64,000 nucleotides of DNA from Enoplolaimus lenunculus (GCA_030248215.1 JASANG010001006.1:248001-312000), one strand, 5' to 3'. Numbered from the stretch's first letter, positions 24,137 to 37,360 are shown. The notes: a model not told the origin generated them from the sequence alone. Program-made: numbers and translations.

Positions 24137-24559
24137 AAAATATTAAGGTGGGTTGTATAAAATTACCACAACACTAGGGATCGTTATTATATTTTTGTTG
24201 GTGACAGAGCCGCATATCGCCTTTTTGGTAATTTATATTTTAGTTCATATACCCTTTGAGCAGCGGCGGGTCCACAAATCTCTATGGGGGGCGAAATGAC
24301 AAAAGTTATGAAGCCTAATATTACTGTATGCTATATATTTGCTAATTTTACTGAGTGGGAAAATAATAAGGTAACGAACCTAACAATTTTATCACATACA
24401 CTTGAGTTAAAGCTACTGTCCACCAGTAGCACTTTTCTACACTATTGTGAGGATTTGAGATGGTCCAGAAATTGGTTCACAAACCTTAGAGATTTATTCG
24501 CCAGAAGGTCTAAACTTTTGAAAAATTTAGCTGTGCCAATTGTATATATTTGAAACTCA

Positions 24560-24775
24560 GGCCCATGTAAAGATCAGGGACGGAACGTTTATATTTGGAA
24601 CTAGGAAAGAATAAGCTTAAGTCTTTAGACTAATTTTTGGCTTGGCTTAGGCGTAGACTTAGGCTTACAAATATGCTCATTCTTACGCGTAGGTTTGGAT
24701 TTAGGCTTAGGCTAATAGGTTTAGGAATATGTTTGTAAAATATACTGTTCCGCATCTGTTGTTTAAATTGGCCTG
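24560..24775 (+). mobile_element. MITE family B1
   Basis: GCCCATGTAAAGATCAGGG start. The core has two hexamer blocks; the right end is worn (CTGTTGTTTAAATTGGCC). Confidence 0.75.
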
Positions 24776-25045
24776 AAACTCACAGGGTGTTTGCGTCGCT
24801 AACTATATCATCTTCTCGGATACAAAACACACTTCAACAGTACGCAACTCGTATTGTTAATAAAATCGAAATATTTGTTAATTTCAATCGTAAACCCACT
24901 TCATCAAAAAACCTTAATCCCTCGTCTTGTTGAACATTTAAAAATACTTTAAATTAACGGTCCTTTGCTCGCATTCTTCGCCTATTTTTTACGTCGAACC
25001 CTTTTGGCGTAACAAACTGGCTATACCAGACTCTCACTAACCCTA

Positions 25046-25247
25046 CGGCCCATTTAAAGATCAGCGGCGGAATGTTTTTCTGTGGGACTGCAATGAAGTA
25101 TGCTTAACTTTTAGACCATTTTTTTGCTTGGCTTAGGCTTTAGGTTTATGCTACGCGTAGGAATATGCTCATTTTTACGCGCACGTTTAGGCTTAGGCTT
25201 AGGAATATGCTTATAATGCTGTTCCGCCACTGTTCTATACATAGGCC
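25046..25247 (+). mobile_element. MITE family B1
   Basis: GGCCCATTTAAAGATCAGCGG to CTGTTCTATACATAGGCC, with paired TTAGGC blocks. Complete. Confidence 0.8.
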
Positions 25248-25249
25248 AA

Positions 25250-26370
25250 CCCTACCGTAAAATTTTCACCGCCCTCAATATGCTGAGCATATTAAGCTTA
25301 AAATGATATTTGGCTTCTCGTTCGCAAGGTTTTTTCCATTATTATACCACAAACGACGAGCACCCTTTTCAGAACGTTCTATATCCAACTTTGAACCAGG
25401 ACGTTTTCCTAAACCCAGTTGGTGATACCAACTCACTCATAGCTATGTTATTTTCAAATATGAATATGACTGTAATCAGTTAGCTGTCACTATAAATTTA
25501 TTACAGTTACCGACAGGTGCTTGAAATTACAACGTGTCCATCCATAATCAATACCATAGCATATTCATCCAGCGACTGACTGAGAAATTTCTGATGAGAG
25601 AGGCTGTGTGATAAACGTGAAAAAAGCTTTCAATCGAAGGCAAACTATTAAACGCGAAACACAATTTTAATATTTAATTTTAACACATAAGCTTTCATCT
25701 CAGTTTAAGTACAGGAGCGTTGTCCTGAGTACCCTCATGTTTGGATCGGCCAGTGTTATTATTTTATTATAACAACGATGACAAAACTGACAAAAATGTG
25801 ACAGTTAATAGCGCGATGAAAATGTTTACATTTACACCTGTCAAAGATATTTGAAGCAAATTTTAGACACTAGCGTACCTAGAAATTTGAATACTGAAGA
25901 GAAGGCGGGTATAAAAACCGATCATTGATTGGTCAGAATTTAAATTGACAAATTTGGCAAATTGTTGACAATGATTTGAATAAGGCAGAGTCTTTAGGTG
26001 ACACGAATCATTGGACATTCTCTTCGGCATCGTTCTCGCATTTGATGCTTGATTTTTGACAAGCGTGAATGCGATTTGATATTTTAATTCGATTGCGTTT
26101 ACTGTAGAGACATGAGGGAGGTGGTAATTCACAGTCGGATGGTTTATTTTAAGTATGAATTGATACGAGTTTATTTCCGTAATTGGAGTCAGTAACAGTT
26201 GGCTAAAGATCGAAATTTCTAGCTTCCATAGTTGTCTGTTACCCTTGATTAAATTACGAAAATTATTCCTGAATCAAGTAGAGTTCAGTATACACATCTG
26301 TTACCCAAAGTATATGCCAATTTTTATAGCAGAATGCTTTCATTTCTGAAAGTATATCTCTAAGTATTAT
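25250..26370. other. Intergenic, nothing recognised
   Basis: One lone family L word (GGCTTCTCGTTCGC) near 25313. No gene supported. Confidence 0.45.
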
Positions 26371-26372
26371 CA

Positions 26373-26480
26373 GTGCCGGAACAGGCAGAGGTGGGGGCTC
26401 CCCCAAATTACAATGTGGGAGCCGCAAACTCGCGAGCGAAGCGATCGAGAAGCCATACGCATTTTAAAACTTAAGCGGTA
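26373..26480 (+). repeat. Dispersed repeat family L
   Basis: CAGTGCCGGAACAGGCAGAGG then CTCGCGAGCGAAGCGATCG. Closest relative of the copy at 11105. Confidence 0.6.
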
Positions 26481-26645
26481 CTGCAAATATCCGGTTCCGG
26501 AAACTTCCCATTGACCAGAAAAACAACAGAAAGATAGCCCAACATATTTAAACAGATATTTAATAATTAAGGTCATTTGTAAAAGATTTAGTATTTTATC
26601 CAAAATTTTTGCAACAGGATAGAAAGGTTCACAAGACTAGGAATA

Positions 26646-26873
26646 CACAGCAAATTTCTCAGTGAGTTAATTTTAAGTCAGAATGAGTTTAATCGCTCAG
26701 TCTGAGTTAGTACTATCAGAACTCAGAATATTGAGTCGATTCAATTCATTCTGAGTTAATCAGGTCACCCAGAGTCAACTCAACGCATCGTGAGTTAATG
26801 TTTACTGATATTAGTTAAAAAATAACCATCTCGCTTGCTGAATTGATTAATCAACTCGTTGAAATTTACAGTG
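26646..26873. mobile_element. MITE family D
   Basis: TA-flanked. Left end CACAGCAAATTTCTCAGTG, right end GAAATTTACAGTG. The interior of AACTCA/TGAGTT words matches 16989-17238. Confidence 0.8.
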
Positions 26874-27269
26874 TACAAGCATTCTTTAAAGCAGAAACAC
26901 ATCAACAAATATCAGTTAACCTTTAAAGAAAAAGTCATCGGTATAAAATTTGGTGAGAGAATTCAGCTGCTAACCTCTCTACAAGAGCGGACCACGAGTT
27001 CAATAATTGAGCATAATTCTTATCTTACAAGATATAATATAAAACCATCAGACCATGGAATTTTATCCATGCAAGCGTGATAAACTGAAAATGACACTAA
27101 AATGTTTATCTCCGTAATTCATGAATATGCTTTTGTATTTTGAGTTATAAAAATACCCTGAAAAACGAACACAGGTTTGATCGACAGCTAATAATATTGC
27201 AGCTGACGTTAAGCTGTCACAAAGATAGTACTCTTGTTTGGCTATGTTCACCCAAGTATATACTTTAAA

Positions 27270-27365
27270 AGGCGTAATGTAGTACAAGCATATGTTTAAG
27301 CCTATTTTTGAGCCTAAGTCTAAGCCTAAGCTTAAGAAACAAATTAGTTTAAAGTTTAGACTTGT
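27270..27365 (-). mobile_element. B-family MITE fragment
   Basis: Hexamer core (CCTAAG repeats) and one end only (GACTTGTTCGGCC), directly abutting the next B1 element. Confidence 0.45.
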
Positions 27366-27577
27366 TCGGCCTATGTATAGAACAGGGACGTATCATTTTC
27401 AGGCGGGGCTGTGATAGAGTCAGTTTAAGCGTTAGACTAACTTTTTTGCTTAGGCTTAGGCTTAGGCTTAGGCTTAGGCTTAGGAATAGGATCATTTTTA
27501 CGCTTAGGCCTAGGCTTAGGCTCAGGCTTAGGAATATGCTTATACTACAGTTCCGGCCCTGTTCTATACATTGGCCG
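27366..27577 (+). mobile_element. MITE family B1 with long hexamer arrays
   Basis: GGCCTATGTATAGAACAGGG to CTGTTCTATACATTGGCC. About six tandem TTAGGC units at 27445-27485 and a second array near 27505-27535. Confidence 0.85.
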
Positions 27578-27579
27578 CT

Positions 27580-28285
27580 TGTTCCATTAGTGTCTTGCAT
27601 AAAGTAGATCTTCCACTCACCTACAATTGATTTTTGAAACCCGTTCCTAAAGTTGACAGGATAATATTCGTTCTTGAGAAAAGTTTTAGCCCTGCGTGTA
27701 AGTCATGCAAATTTACATTATACCTTGTCTAGACGGTGTTTCCTTTATCTGTATAGCTGGCTTAGGATATGTGACTTTATCACTGTTTGAGTTTTGCTAG
27801 TGTAAGGCATCTTTTCGGTCAAAATAGTTTGACAAACACGACGAGTACTAACAAAATAAAACGAAATATTTCAGTTATCTTTCAGCTGACGTTCGTTCAA
27901 AATATGGATTGCTTTATGTGATGGTAAACTTGATTCAAAAAATCATATAATTTTCTGAAAATTAATTTGGTATTTTTGATTCGATGAAACGAATATTTTT
28001 AATTTTAATTTTTTTGGTAATTTTTGGTTTTGCTTTTAATTGTTCATTCTGATTGGAGATTGTATTCTGAATTTTCCGATTAAAAACTTAACAACGAATA
28101 AAACTGGTGCTTATGTAACAATCACATTTGGTGGCCACGACGAGGCATCGTTTTGCTGCAAACAGCTAATTTACTATTTGGCCGGCGAACTACGCATTTT
28201 GCTGAAAACACTGCTGTCATACGCGATATCCAAGTGCTGTTCACTTGAATTTATTTACGAACAATTTGGTTCTTAACACGTTGAA
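27580..28285. other. Intergenic, nothing recognised
   Basis: AT-rich. An open frame at 28040-28276 has no recognisable motif. Confidence 0.4.
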
Positions 28286-28289
28286 ACTA

Positions 28290-29930
28290 ATAGATGCTTG
28301 ACTGCTCTCATAAAGATATATTATTTAATTGGCTTCAAAATGGTAAGTGTGATAAAGAATTCGTGAATTCTATCGACGCTGAGAAAATTTAATTTGTAAA
28401 TGAATTAACGCCTTTGAAACCTAAAACAGTTCAGTCAGACCTTGTCCATCCATTGATAAAAGTTTTAACCCTAGGGTAAATTTAAACAAAATTTTTGAAG
28501 AGTTTTTGCCTGAAAACTATCTGAATTCAACATCAACTAACACCAATATGTCTATGTTGAATGCTAATTTGCTTCCCAAACCGGTTGTGGAAACCCTAAA
28601 TACGTTTTTGGGTAGACAGAACGAGGATGTTTTGAAATGGTTTCAATCATTTTCTGCAATGGTGCAAGGTAATGGATGGGACAAAAATAAGAAAATTGCC
28701 GTACTTCTTGCTTTTTTAGAAGCCAGAGCTCTGGATTTTTGGCAGGAATTGTCTCGAATCTGAATTTTAAACAGATTAAAAATAAATTTAGTAAGAAATT
28801 TTCGTTACTTGTGGAATCGCATTTGCTTTGGAATCAAATGCAACATCGCATGCAGACGCCCATTGGGTACTTGAAACAATTAAAAAAGCCTGTCAAGATC
28901 AGAATGAATCTGAATATTTTCATAAATCATAAGCTTCCAATTTACCGACGCGCCCTTATGAACCCTAGTTTAGAAAACTTTTGAAGCAGTATTATCAAAA
29001 GCACGTCAAGAAGAGGGATTCCGGCAGGTATTAGGAGCTAGTAACACTGAGAATTCATCCATACTGAATACACATCTTCAACTACAATTTACTACATTCC
29101 AGTTACCTCAGAAAGTTGTTTGTAGTTCCACACAACCTGGCTTAACAATCCCTAATGCAGAACAGACACTGCTATGCAAAATCACCGAATTATCTGATAA
29201 CATAACAAAATTACACACTACAGAAAAGAGTGATATGCCGGAGAAACAAATGGTTTCTTTTAATGATTACCAACAGTTGCATCATCGTATAACCACCCTT
29301 GAACAGAACTTTTCTCACAGTATACAGCAAGTAAACGACAACATTACCAGATTAACCTCAGCAATTTTAAAAAACACTCAGCAGTTGAAAGGAAATGTAG
29401 GAAAACAGACGTACAAAACAAAACAAAATAAGGCTCAAATTCAATGTTTTCAGTGCCAAAAAACGGACATTACGCTAAGGAATGTCATACTAATCCATTG
29501 CCAACCACATCTATTAATCAGGGAAACCTAAGTCAGCTTCAGTAGCGACGGGTACTCAAGCTGACGTGAAAAATGTCAAACCCATTGAACCTAAACCACG
29601 GAAAATGTACCCAAAACTTCTTTCTTGTACGTCAGTTGACACAAAAACAATATAGCTGTACAAATGTTAGTTTATTCTGGAGCGACTGTTAGTATTTTTA
29701 ACAATAAGCTTTTTGAAACCATTTTCTTTTCTCAAAACAATCACACTTTTGAATTAAGTTACCTTAACACAAAATAACTTCAAACTGCAATAATACCAGT
29801 CAAACCTGCACCAACATCATTCGACTCAACTCGTAAATTAATTTCAGCTTCAAAAATCAAAACACCATTACTTCCTTCGCTTCATTAACGAAATGCTGTT
29901 ACATCAATTAAGTGAATTTTCGTCTTTTAA
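28290..29930 (+). mobile_element. LTR-retrotransposon fossil, Ty3/Gypsy-like gag and protease remains
   Basis: Plus-strand pieces read as a gag capsid region (around 28560-28760, with ETLNTFLGRQNEDVLKW and a downstream LDFWQE), then a coiled-coil-like stretch and a CFQCQK zinc-knuckle remnant (near 29440), then a short aspartic-protease-like patch (near 29660-29700). This order is that of Ty3/Gypsy-class elements. No polymerase, integrase or clear long terminal repeats are seen. The copy is broken, with several interruptions, and is old. Family placement rests on the capsid-like region only. Confidence 0.6.
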
Positions 29931-30239
29931 ACGGTAATGATGATCAATCTTGATGCCGATGTCAATTTGATGGATTCAGCATAATTAATTGCATTTAGTT
30001 TTAAGACCTAAACGTGAGTTATAGTTATTGCTTAAAGTTCCGCAGTGACACAGCGATAGAGGTGCCAAGGCTACCGCCAAGGACGGATCTAAGTTGATCG
30101 CGGGATCGATACCCATACCAGACCCCAACAAATGTAAAATTTCTTCACAATTCAGTACAAAAATTGCGTCTTGTTTTTCGTTCGCAGGTTTCAATTGGGT
30201 ATCTGTTTCTGGTAGGTGACGATTGCGTTATTGAGTAAT

Positions 30240-30420
30240 GGTTAACAATTTGCCAATTCATCCAAAAACAAAATGTTAGTATTTGACACAAGAGATTGTC
30301 CAGATATAACGGAAAACCATTTTGATTGAACGTTAACAAGGGTGCGTGAGGTTGGCATAGTACTTTAAATCATAACTGCTGTCTACTGAAACGCTTTCGA
30401 GAGAGACAGACCTCTTGACC
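30240..30420. repeat. Direct repeat, copy 1 (about 180 bp)
   Basis: Shares CCAAAAACAAAATGTTAGTA, GACACAAGAGATTGTCCAG and AACGCTTTCGAG with 30572-30750. Identity is high and orientation the same. Probably a local duplication of an unidentified repeat. Confidence 0.75.
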
Positions 30421-30571
30421 ATGCCCGGTCACTTTATTTTGTACGTCATTTGTAAAGTTAGCTAAAATTTTGGACCTTATTTCTAAAGAGTGCGCGTAAG
30501 TTAGCTCAATATTAAAATGGTGGGACATTTTTTGACGTTGGCGAGCGCAGTATAACCTGGATGGTACATAA

Positions 30572-30750
30572 TGTTTAACGATTTGCAATTCGTCCAAAAA
30601 CAAAATGTTAGTACTCGACACAAGAGATTGTCCAGATATAACAGAAAACCATTTTGATTTAACGTTAACAAGGGTGAATGAGGTTGTTATTGTACTTTAA
30701 ATTATAACTGCTGCCTATTAAAACGCTTTCGAGGGACAGACCTCTGGACC
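30572..30750. repeat. Direct repeat, copy 2 (about 180 bp)
   Basis: Same orientation as copy 1, offset about 330 bp. It lies just past the gag fossil, but no link to it is shown. Confidence 0.75.
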
Positions 30751-31038
30751 AAGCATAATTGTTTTGCGATATCTCTGTAAAAAACTACACATACATATAT
30801 ATCTGAGTGCAAAAAAATTCCGGTTCAGGTAGGGTAGTCCGGCGTTGTTCACTATCCGCTTCCGGTAACAAATCCGGTAGTTTTTCACACAAATTTGCCC
30901 GTATTTTCGGTAATGAAAATTGTTTCATTTCAAAATTTAATAAAAATTGGCATATTACTCCAACAATCCAACTTATTTCTTTGAAATTGTCTTTTCAAAT
31001 TGTGCCATAATGCATAATATATCATACGTTTTCACCTA

Positions 31039-31437
31039 CTGTAGTCACCCGAATAAGAGGGCGGACTGATATTTATTTGGCCTCTCCAGAGGGCACTCCC
31101 CTATTATTCGGTTACGGATTGCATTTATTTTTAACCCACGCTCCGCCATCCTTCGTTACTAATATATATCCAGTACTCCAACTATCCGTAATGCAGGGTT
31201 ATACTTAGGAATGCACTTTCAAAATTTAAATACGCTTTAAAGTTTCGAATTCAAATTATTTCGGCCTGCAATCATTTATGCACTACAATTAAGAATAATT
31301 GACAATTATGGACTCTAATTAGGGTTTAGGGACTCTATCCGCTTGCGAACTCTTATTAGGGATACAGACTCGTATTGATTTGGACTCAAAATGGGGACTC
31401 CCCTCTTATTACCCCCTCTTAATTCAGGTCGCTACAG
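31039..31437. mobile_element. MITE family C, full length, inverted
   Basis: CTGTAGTCACCCGAATAAG at the left and AATTCAGGTCGCTACAG at the right, TA on both sides. Confidence 0.85.
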
Positions 31438-31439
31438 TA

Positions 31440-32300
31440 ATATGTAATACATAGAACTACTGCAATTGCACAAATGCCCTTGGACACTGCTTTTACTGAT
31501 ACTTAAATCATGGATCAACAAACTGACAAAAAACAACAACAGCAAAATACAAAAATCAAATTTAAATTTTATCCGCGAGACACGTCAAATCAATCTAAAT
31601 CCAACTTTGCTCAATGTGTTTCTCTTTCGCCGGCGGTTCACTTTGGTAAAAATGTACCGCAAACTCAAACACACACACACCAAAGAACGCACAGAGGTAA
31701 ACGTCATCACAAAACAATGATTGATTTAATGCATCGAATTGCGTCGAAAGCCAAAGATCACAGAGACAAAATGAATGATTGTAGTTTGAAACTAAAAAAA
31801 CAAAACTGTCAGGGGCGTATCGAGAAATTTCAATCCAAGTGGGCCAATACGGAAAAAATGACTAAAATGTTAAGACAAAATTAACAAATCGCTCACAAGG
31901 TTATTAACCAAGACAGTGTGATTAAGTAACAGAAAAAAATTAGATTGGTGATGGGAATCGCTGACTTTCTAAAACATTTCGCTACGCCGAACGCCGCTGA
32001 TAACTTTAAGACACTCACGCAGATGAAAAGTGAGACACCCATTCAAACAACAGACACTCATAACGTTGTGGGTGTCTTCGTCGGCTCAATAGACACCCAT
32101 ACGGCGCAATGCGGCGATTTTGGCTTTAGTCTTAAACCATCAAACAGCGAAAAGCGACGCATCACTCATGTCAACAGTGATTGAGTACTCTCATTTTTGA
32201 GACATTTCGAGTTATAAATATAGATTTTTTTGCTTGACTTCCAATTGCCGTAATAATCATCAAGAAACGTCAATTCCAAGCGTGTACATGAAGCTCTATA
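31440..32300. other. Intergenic with an unplaced 124-codon open frame
   Basis: A plus-strand frame at 31510-31884 starts MDQQTDKKQQQQ and is Lys/Gln-rich and basic. It shows no family motif, no flanking splice logic and no homologue I recognise, so I do not call a gene. Confidence 0.3.
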
Positions 32301-32305
32301 ACACA

Positions 32306-32471
32306 GGCCGGTCGTCAGCTCACCTTGCTAGGGGGGCTAAAAAATTGTCAGAAACAGCATTCAAGAGTTTCGAATAACTTGCAAGCAAGGTTGAAAATGT
32401 TCTCGGAGGGGCCAAAATTATTCCATGGGGGGCTGGAGCCCTCTGATACCCCCTTGGCTACGGGGCCCGCT
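32306..32471 (+). mobile_element. Family E repeat
   Basis: GGCCGGTCGTCAGCTCACCTTG to TTGGCTACGGGGCCCGC. Near complete. Confidence 0.7.
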
Positions 32472-32726
32472 ATACCAGCGTTTATTGTGATAGAACTGTA
32501 ACGTTTATTGCCAGTTGGTGATAGGTTTTGTAGCTTAGTGAAACTGTGTTCATGAAATGGACCATGAAAGGTAGCCTTTTTTCAACTGCACCTTTTTACA
32601 CATGTTTGAACGTTCTGCAGCAGAAAAACTTTTTTCTGTTCTCAGACGTCCGTTCTCTAAGGCGCCTGTTATCTGCGATCGTCTCAAAAAGACTCGTTCA
32701 ATGTTCTGTCCTATTTAAACAACAAG

Positions 32727-32885
32727 GCCTGTAACACTAGTATAAGCGTATTCCTAGGCCGAAGTCTAAGCGTAAGCCCAAATCTAATTGCAAGAATGAG
32801 TTTTTGAACAAACCTAAGCAAAAAAATTAATCTCAACCTTAAGTCTACACTATTGCAGTCCCAAAAAAACGTTCCGCCCAAGATC
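32727..32885 (-). mobile_element. MITE family B1, diverged
   Basis: CCTAAG-type core and a right end matching GTTCCGCCC...GATCTTT. The left GGCC end is partly preserved as GGCCTGTAAC. Confidence 0.65.
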
Positions 32886-32889
32886 TTTA

Positions 32890-34835
32890 AGAGAATTATT
32901 TGCTTAATGTCGCTTCCCATCTGCTTCATGCGGATTTTCCGTTGGTTCTTGTTAGACACAATATACCGTTGTTCGGTCATCACCCCAGTGGGCGTTAGCC
33001 CAAAAATTATTCGGTTTCGAAATTTTCTGAATACATTTGAGCTGTTCTTGACCTTTCCTGTACGTTCTGCACCAAATTTGAATTTTTGAAAAACTCGATT
33101 TTTATAAGGTGATAACAAACATTTGGTTGTCAAAAAATGCACAAATTATATAGCATTCAACACAGCTTACAGAGATAAGTCGGATAGTGTTAATTTTTTA
33201 AGACTAATTTGTATCAAATTGCATGAATGACTGAAATCATACGTGTAGCCAGGAATTTCACTTGGCATGGTCTGGTGCGCATGAAAAGGACAAAGGTTAA
33301 GATTTAAAAACTTTAACAGCGAAGCGAGCAGAGAAGGCTACCAAAATTTTAAAATTATAACGTATATCACAATGAAAATTTTAGTTGAGTGGATTTGAAT
33401 TGGCGATTAACAGATGTTTGCCTATACGCTCAGTCCATTCTTACAGTACAAATTTATTAAGTTTAAAGGCTTGACTTAATTAGACGCTTTGACCCTTTTC
33501 ACTGACAAATCTAAGAAAGCAGTGTGGGCTAGGTTCCGGATCACGGACCAAAACTAACATTTCGTATTATATATGATGTCAAATTTTCGTGAATGGCTCT
33601 ATATGGTACTGCTTGACTTAAAATTACCACTAAAGTGCCGTTTGGCTTTTCGCTTGCTTCGCCATTACCTTTCGTATGTCCCTCCTTTCACAAATTTCTG
33701 GGTCTGATACTGGATCCACCCCGTTGTAAATTACAACATCCCAACATTTGCTCAACTAAAACAAAATATATATCAGCGGTTAATATATCAGTTATACTTT
33801 GTCTCGTAGCAATTTGGCAATGATAAATGACGTTACCCTTAATCATTATGGCGCAATAAAACAACAACAGCAAACCCTACTATATTACAACCCGCAGCCG
33901 GGCCATGTTTAATATTGACAAGCCAGCCCCCCCCAAACAGGACCACCAAAGCAGTTATCGTCAATCATTGTCTCATAAACCCTCTCTCGCAGATCTTGTA
34001 AATTACACACTCGCTCAGAGTTTTCTCAAACTAACACTTGATATAACTCCAGTATAATATTATGTTTGCAGTGTATACTTAATAATTTTCTGTTCAAACT
34101 TTCGATAATAAATGACTGTTCGAAACGATTAAGATTGATCATCATTAAGACAGAGAACGAAAGAATATATACGAGGGAACGCGGGTGCGTGAGACAGGAA
34201 CCAAGAGTGTGAGGGAAGAAGGAAAAGAGAACAGGAGAGTGAGAAAGGGACGTAAACCTGAAAAATTATGAGCGAGAAAATTCAAAGTTGTTGCACAAAA
34301 ATGTTGAAAAACTAAAAACGAGGGTAAACAAAGAAGAAAGTGAAATAGAAAGAGCGGTACAGAGCGAAAATAATATGATCGTAGGATAATTTTGAATTAA
34401 GTTTGAACCAGGTTTAAACAATAAATTTTATTTCGTTGCAACTATCACGTGGACAAACAATAAAACATTAATGTAAAACTAAAGCATTTATTAATCTGTC
34501 ATGGAATGTTTGAGAATTCGGTCACCACCGTCCTTATATAAAGCGTCGGTGAGCCAAAATGTAACACCCAGCTTGTACACTCTCGTCCCTGTCCTTTACA
34601 TTGGCTGTTCCATTTGACATAAGCCTACATCCATTTATCGGCAAACAAATTGTGAGAGCAGATGATACATACCAAGAGTGTGCAACTGATTTTATTCTGT
34701 GTACAAAAGTATGTACCCAGCGCACGTTGCGTTTTTGAACGACCCCCTGCAGGCATATTTGCCTTATATTTCAGAAATATTTGCTTTAATTGTTTATAAA
34801 ACAAAGTCGTAAGTCTCAGACTTTTAATTTAATTT
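32890..34835. other. Intergenic, nothing recognised
   Basis: A purine-rich GAGA/GGAA tract lies at 34150-34360. No coding exon recognised. Confidence 0.45.
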
Positions 34836-34837
34836 AT

Positions 34838-34883
34838 AGATAGACCCACCAGAAATCTGAACGCCGCTTAAAGTAACATGGGC
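34838..34883 (+). mobile_element. MITE family B2, end fragment
   Basis: AGACCCACCAGAAATCTGAAC and CTTAAAGTAACATGGGCC match the B2 right end. The rest is absent. Confidence 0.5.
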
Positions 34884-35280
34884 CGAAAAGGTAATGAAAA
34901 TTATTTCGAATTTGCTTAACAATTGACTCTAAATCAATGTTGCGGTTTGGGTCTAAATGCTTTTTTCTGAAAATTAAATTTAAGCAACGATACATCGCCG
35001 TTCTTCGCTGTTTTTCATATATACAGCCCTGCAGTACGCGGATACTGTTCAAAAGTTCACTAGATTCTGCAATTGAAAAATACACAGTTTTTCGACTATT
35101 GTAATAATTTGTTCCTGCGTCGTGCGGGGTTTATGTTTTGATTTATACTGTTGTATCGTACATTTTGACAGGTTAGGATAAAATTTTAAAACAAATTGAA
35201 ATGAGTCAAACAAGAAGGAATTTACACAAAATTGATTAGATATATAAACACACATATGTAAATACATACATACATATATA

Positions 35281-35511
35281 TACTGCAAAAAATAGTTAGT
35301 CAAATTGACTCTTTCCGAAATACGCTTTTCGGGACTACACAAAATGATTCAAAATTCGACTCCGCCGGAGTCACATTCGATTCACTTAGTCGCACGTTTG
35401 ACGCTGGCGGAGTCAAAATTGACTCTGGCTGAGTCAAATTTGACTCAGTTTGTGTAGTCCTGAAAAGCCTATTTTGGATAGAGTCAATTTGACTCACAAT
35501 TTTTTGCAGTG
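35281..35511. mobile_element. MITE family A
   Basis: Long copy (231 bp) beside a TATA-rich tract. It has CTGCAAAAAATAG at the left and TTTTTTGCAGTG at the right. An extra GAGTCAAAATTGACTC-type arm unit makes it longer than average. Confidence 0.85.
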
Positions 35512-36089
35512 GATATATATTAATATTAATAAAGCAGAGAGCATGCAGTTATGAAACTATGTGCCCTGCAACGTTTTTTGCGAGTTATAAATGATAGCAA
35601 TATCGTTACATAATACGAACAAATCTAAAATGGTCAGTCTTGTAAGAGGAACATGTTACTTTTGTGCAGTTAATGTTGCTTAAACGCTCCTCTGTATAGA
35701 AAACGTCTAGTACAAACACTCTGTAAGCTTAACAGTAAATTTAAACCTAAGCCAAAACCTATATTGTTAGTACTGTACATCAGGAATAGAACTGCGGCAC
35801 AAGGCGTCGCAGTTTGAGGCATGGTAAACTTGAAAATATCGTTCGAAAACGTTATTATTTATAGTGTAAATTATAGAATTAAAAAAATTACTACAAAAAT
35901 CGCTTAAAGAAGTTAAATTCATTCTTTTCAATTACAGATATTTTAGTGGGTACAAGTGGGCACATTGCAGTCCAGGTGCCTATATGTGTTTGTTAAATGC
36001 ATGTTTGTTGCCACAGGCTGCTGCGAGATCCCAAATGGTTTCAGACGTTTACGAATACAGTCCAAGCGACTGGTTGGGATGGAAACATG

Positions 36090-36238
36090 GACCCATGTAA
36101 AAGATCAGGGGCGGGGAGTTATTCTGTGGGACTGCAATAGAGTAAGTTTAAGGTATAGACTACTTTTTTGCTTGACTTAGGTTTAGGCTTAGGAATATGG
36201 TTAAAAGACTGGTCCGCCCCTCTTCTTTACATTAGCCG
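36090..36238 (+). mobile_element. MITE family B1
   Basis: CCCATGTAAAAGATCAGGGGC to TTCTTTACATTAGCC. Short hexamer core. Confidence 0.75.
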
Positions 36239-36777
36239 AAACATGTAAGAGGCTTGTTTTTTGCAAGAGCTGTCCTCAAATTTAAATTTTTAACATATTA
36301 AAAATTGATCGATTCCAATCTTCATACGGGTGCGTATATGAATCGTGACGTTTTTGTACGCGTGTTGCTCCACTCCTACCACCAGCTCGACTTTCGAATC
36401 TCATGGGTGTAGGGATTTCGACTTTGAAGAATAACCGCTTGTTGTAAACTGGTTCCGTGCTTTGAAGAATGATCACCAATATATCTGAACCTATTTTGAA
36501 TATTCAGATTTTCATAAAAGCTATCGAACGGACGTAGGTGCGTAGGTGGTCTAAGTAAAAATGACGTTCAGAAGAGTCTCATATGTGTATGTCAATGTTT
36601 ATAAACAGTTGGCCCAGCCAACAATGCTAAAAGCACGTTAAGAAACCGTTTTGAAACAGGTAAATAGGAGCAAGCCGCGGTAAAACTTGTTCCACTGGAA
36701 ATGTCTGCCATACATTCTGTGCTTATTTATAGGTCGACAATTCTCGATTGCCGGCGTGCGTCCATGGCTAAGATATC

Positions 36778-36902
36778 CGGCCCATGTAAAAAGTCATAGG
36801 CGGAGATTTTTTCATTGGGACTAGAATAGGATTAGCTTAGGCTTGGGTTTAGGCTTAGGAATATGCTTATAATACTGTTCCGCCCCTGTTCTTTACATTG
36901 GC
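36778..36902 (+). mobile_element. MITE family B1, short copy
   Basis: GGCCCATGTAAAAAGTCATAGG to CTGTTCTTTACATTGGC. Only one hexamer block remains, giving 125 bp. Confidence 0.75.
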
Positions 36903-37187
36903 GAGATTTCCTTAATACAGTAAATCAGTTTCATGTTGACTTTCAAACAACTTCATTTATTATAACATGATTTACTTTCTTGAGCGAACAACAGTATAAT
37001 TTTGACAACTAAGTCATTATTTTGTTAATAGCGGCATAAAGTCGTTTTTGGATGCGACAATCAGCGGATTACTGGAAGTTCAATCTGAAGGATTATCTGA
37101 GATTATGTTCTTCTCTAGAATTTAAATTGCACCAGTGGTAGCGACGCAATACTATGGTGTCATCAAAGTAAAGGTTGATTGACGAAC

Positions 37188-37360
37188 TGGCCCATGTAAA
37201 GATCAGGGGCGGAACATTTTTCTGTAAGAGTAGAAAAGAGTAAGCATAAGCTTTCGACAATTTTTTTGCTTGACTTAGGCTTATGCTAATTCTTACGCTT
37301 AGGCTTAGACTTAGGCTTAGGCTTAAAAATATGCTCATAATACTGTTCCGCCCTTGATTT
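37188..37360 (+). mobile_element. MITE family B1, right end missing
   Basis: GGCCCATGTAAAGATCAGGG start and two hexamer blocks. It stops after CTGTTCCGCCCTTGATTT. Confidence 0.75.

Noticed and set aside
31510-31884. 124-codon basic open frame
   Set aside because: No recognisable family, no splice or promoter logic; composition alone is not enough.
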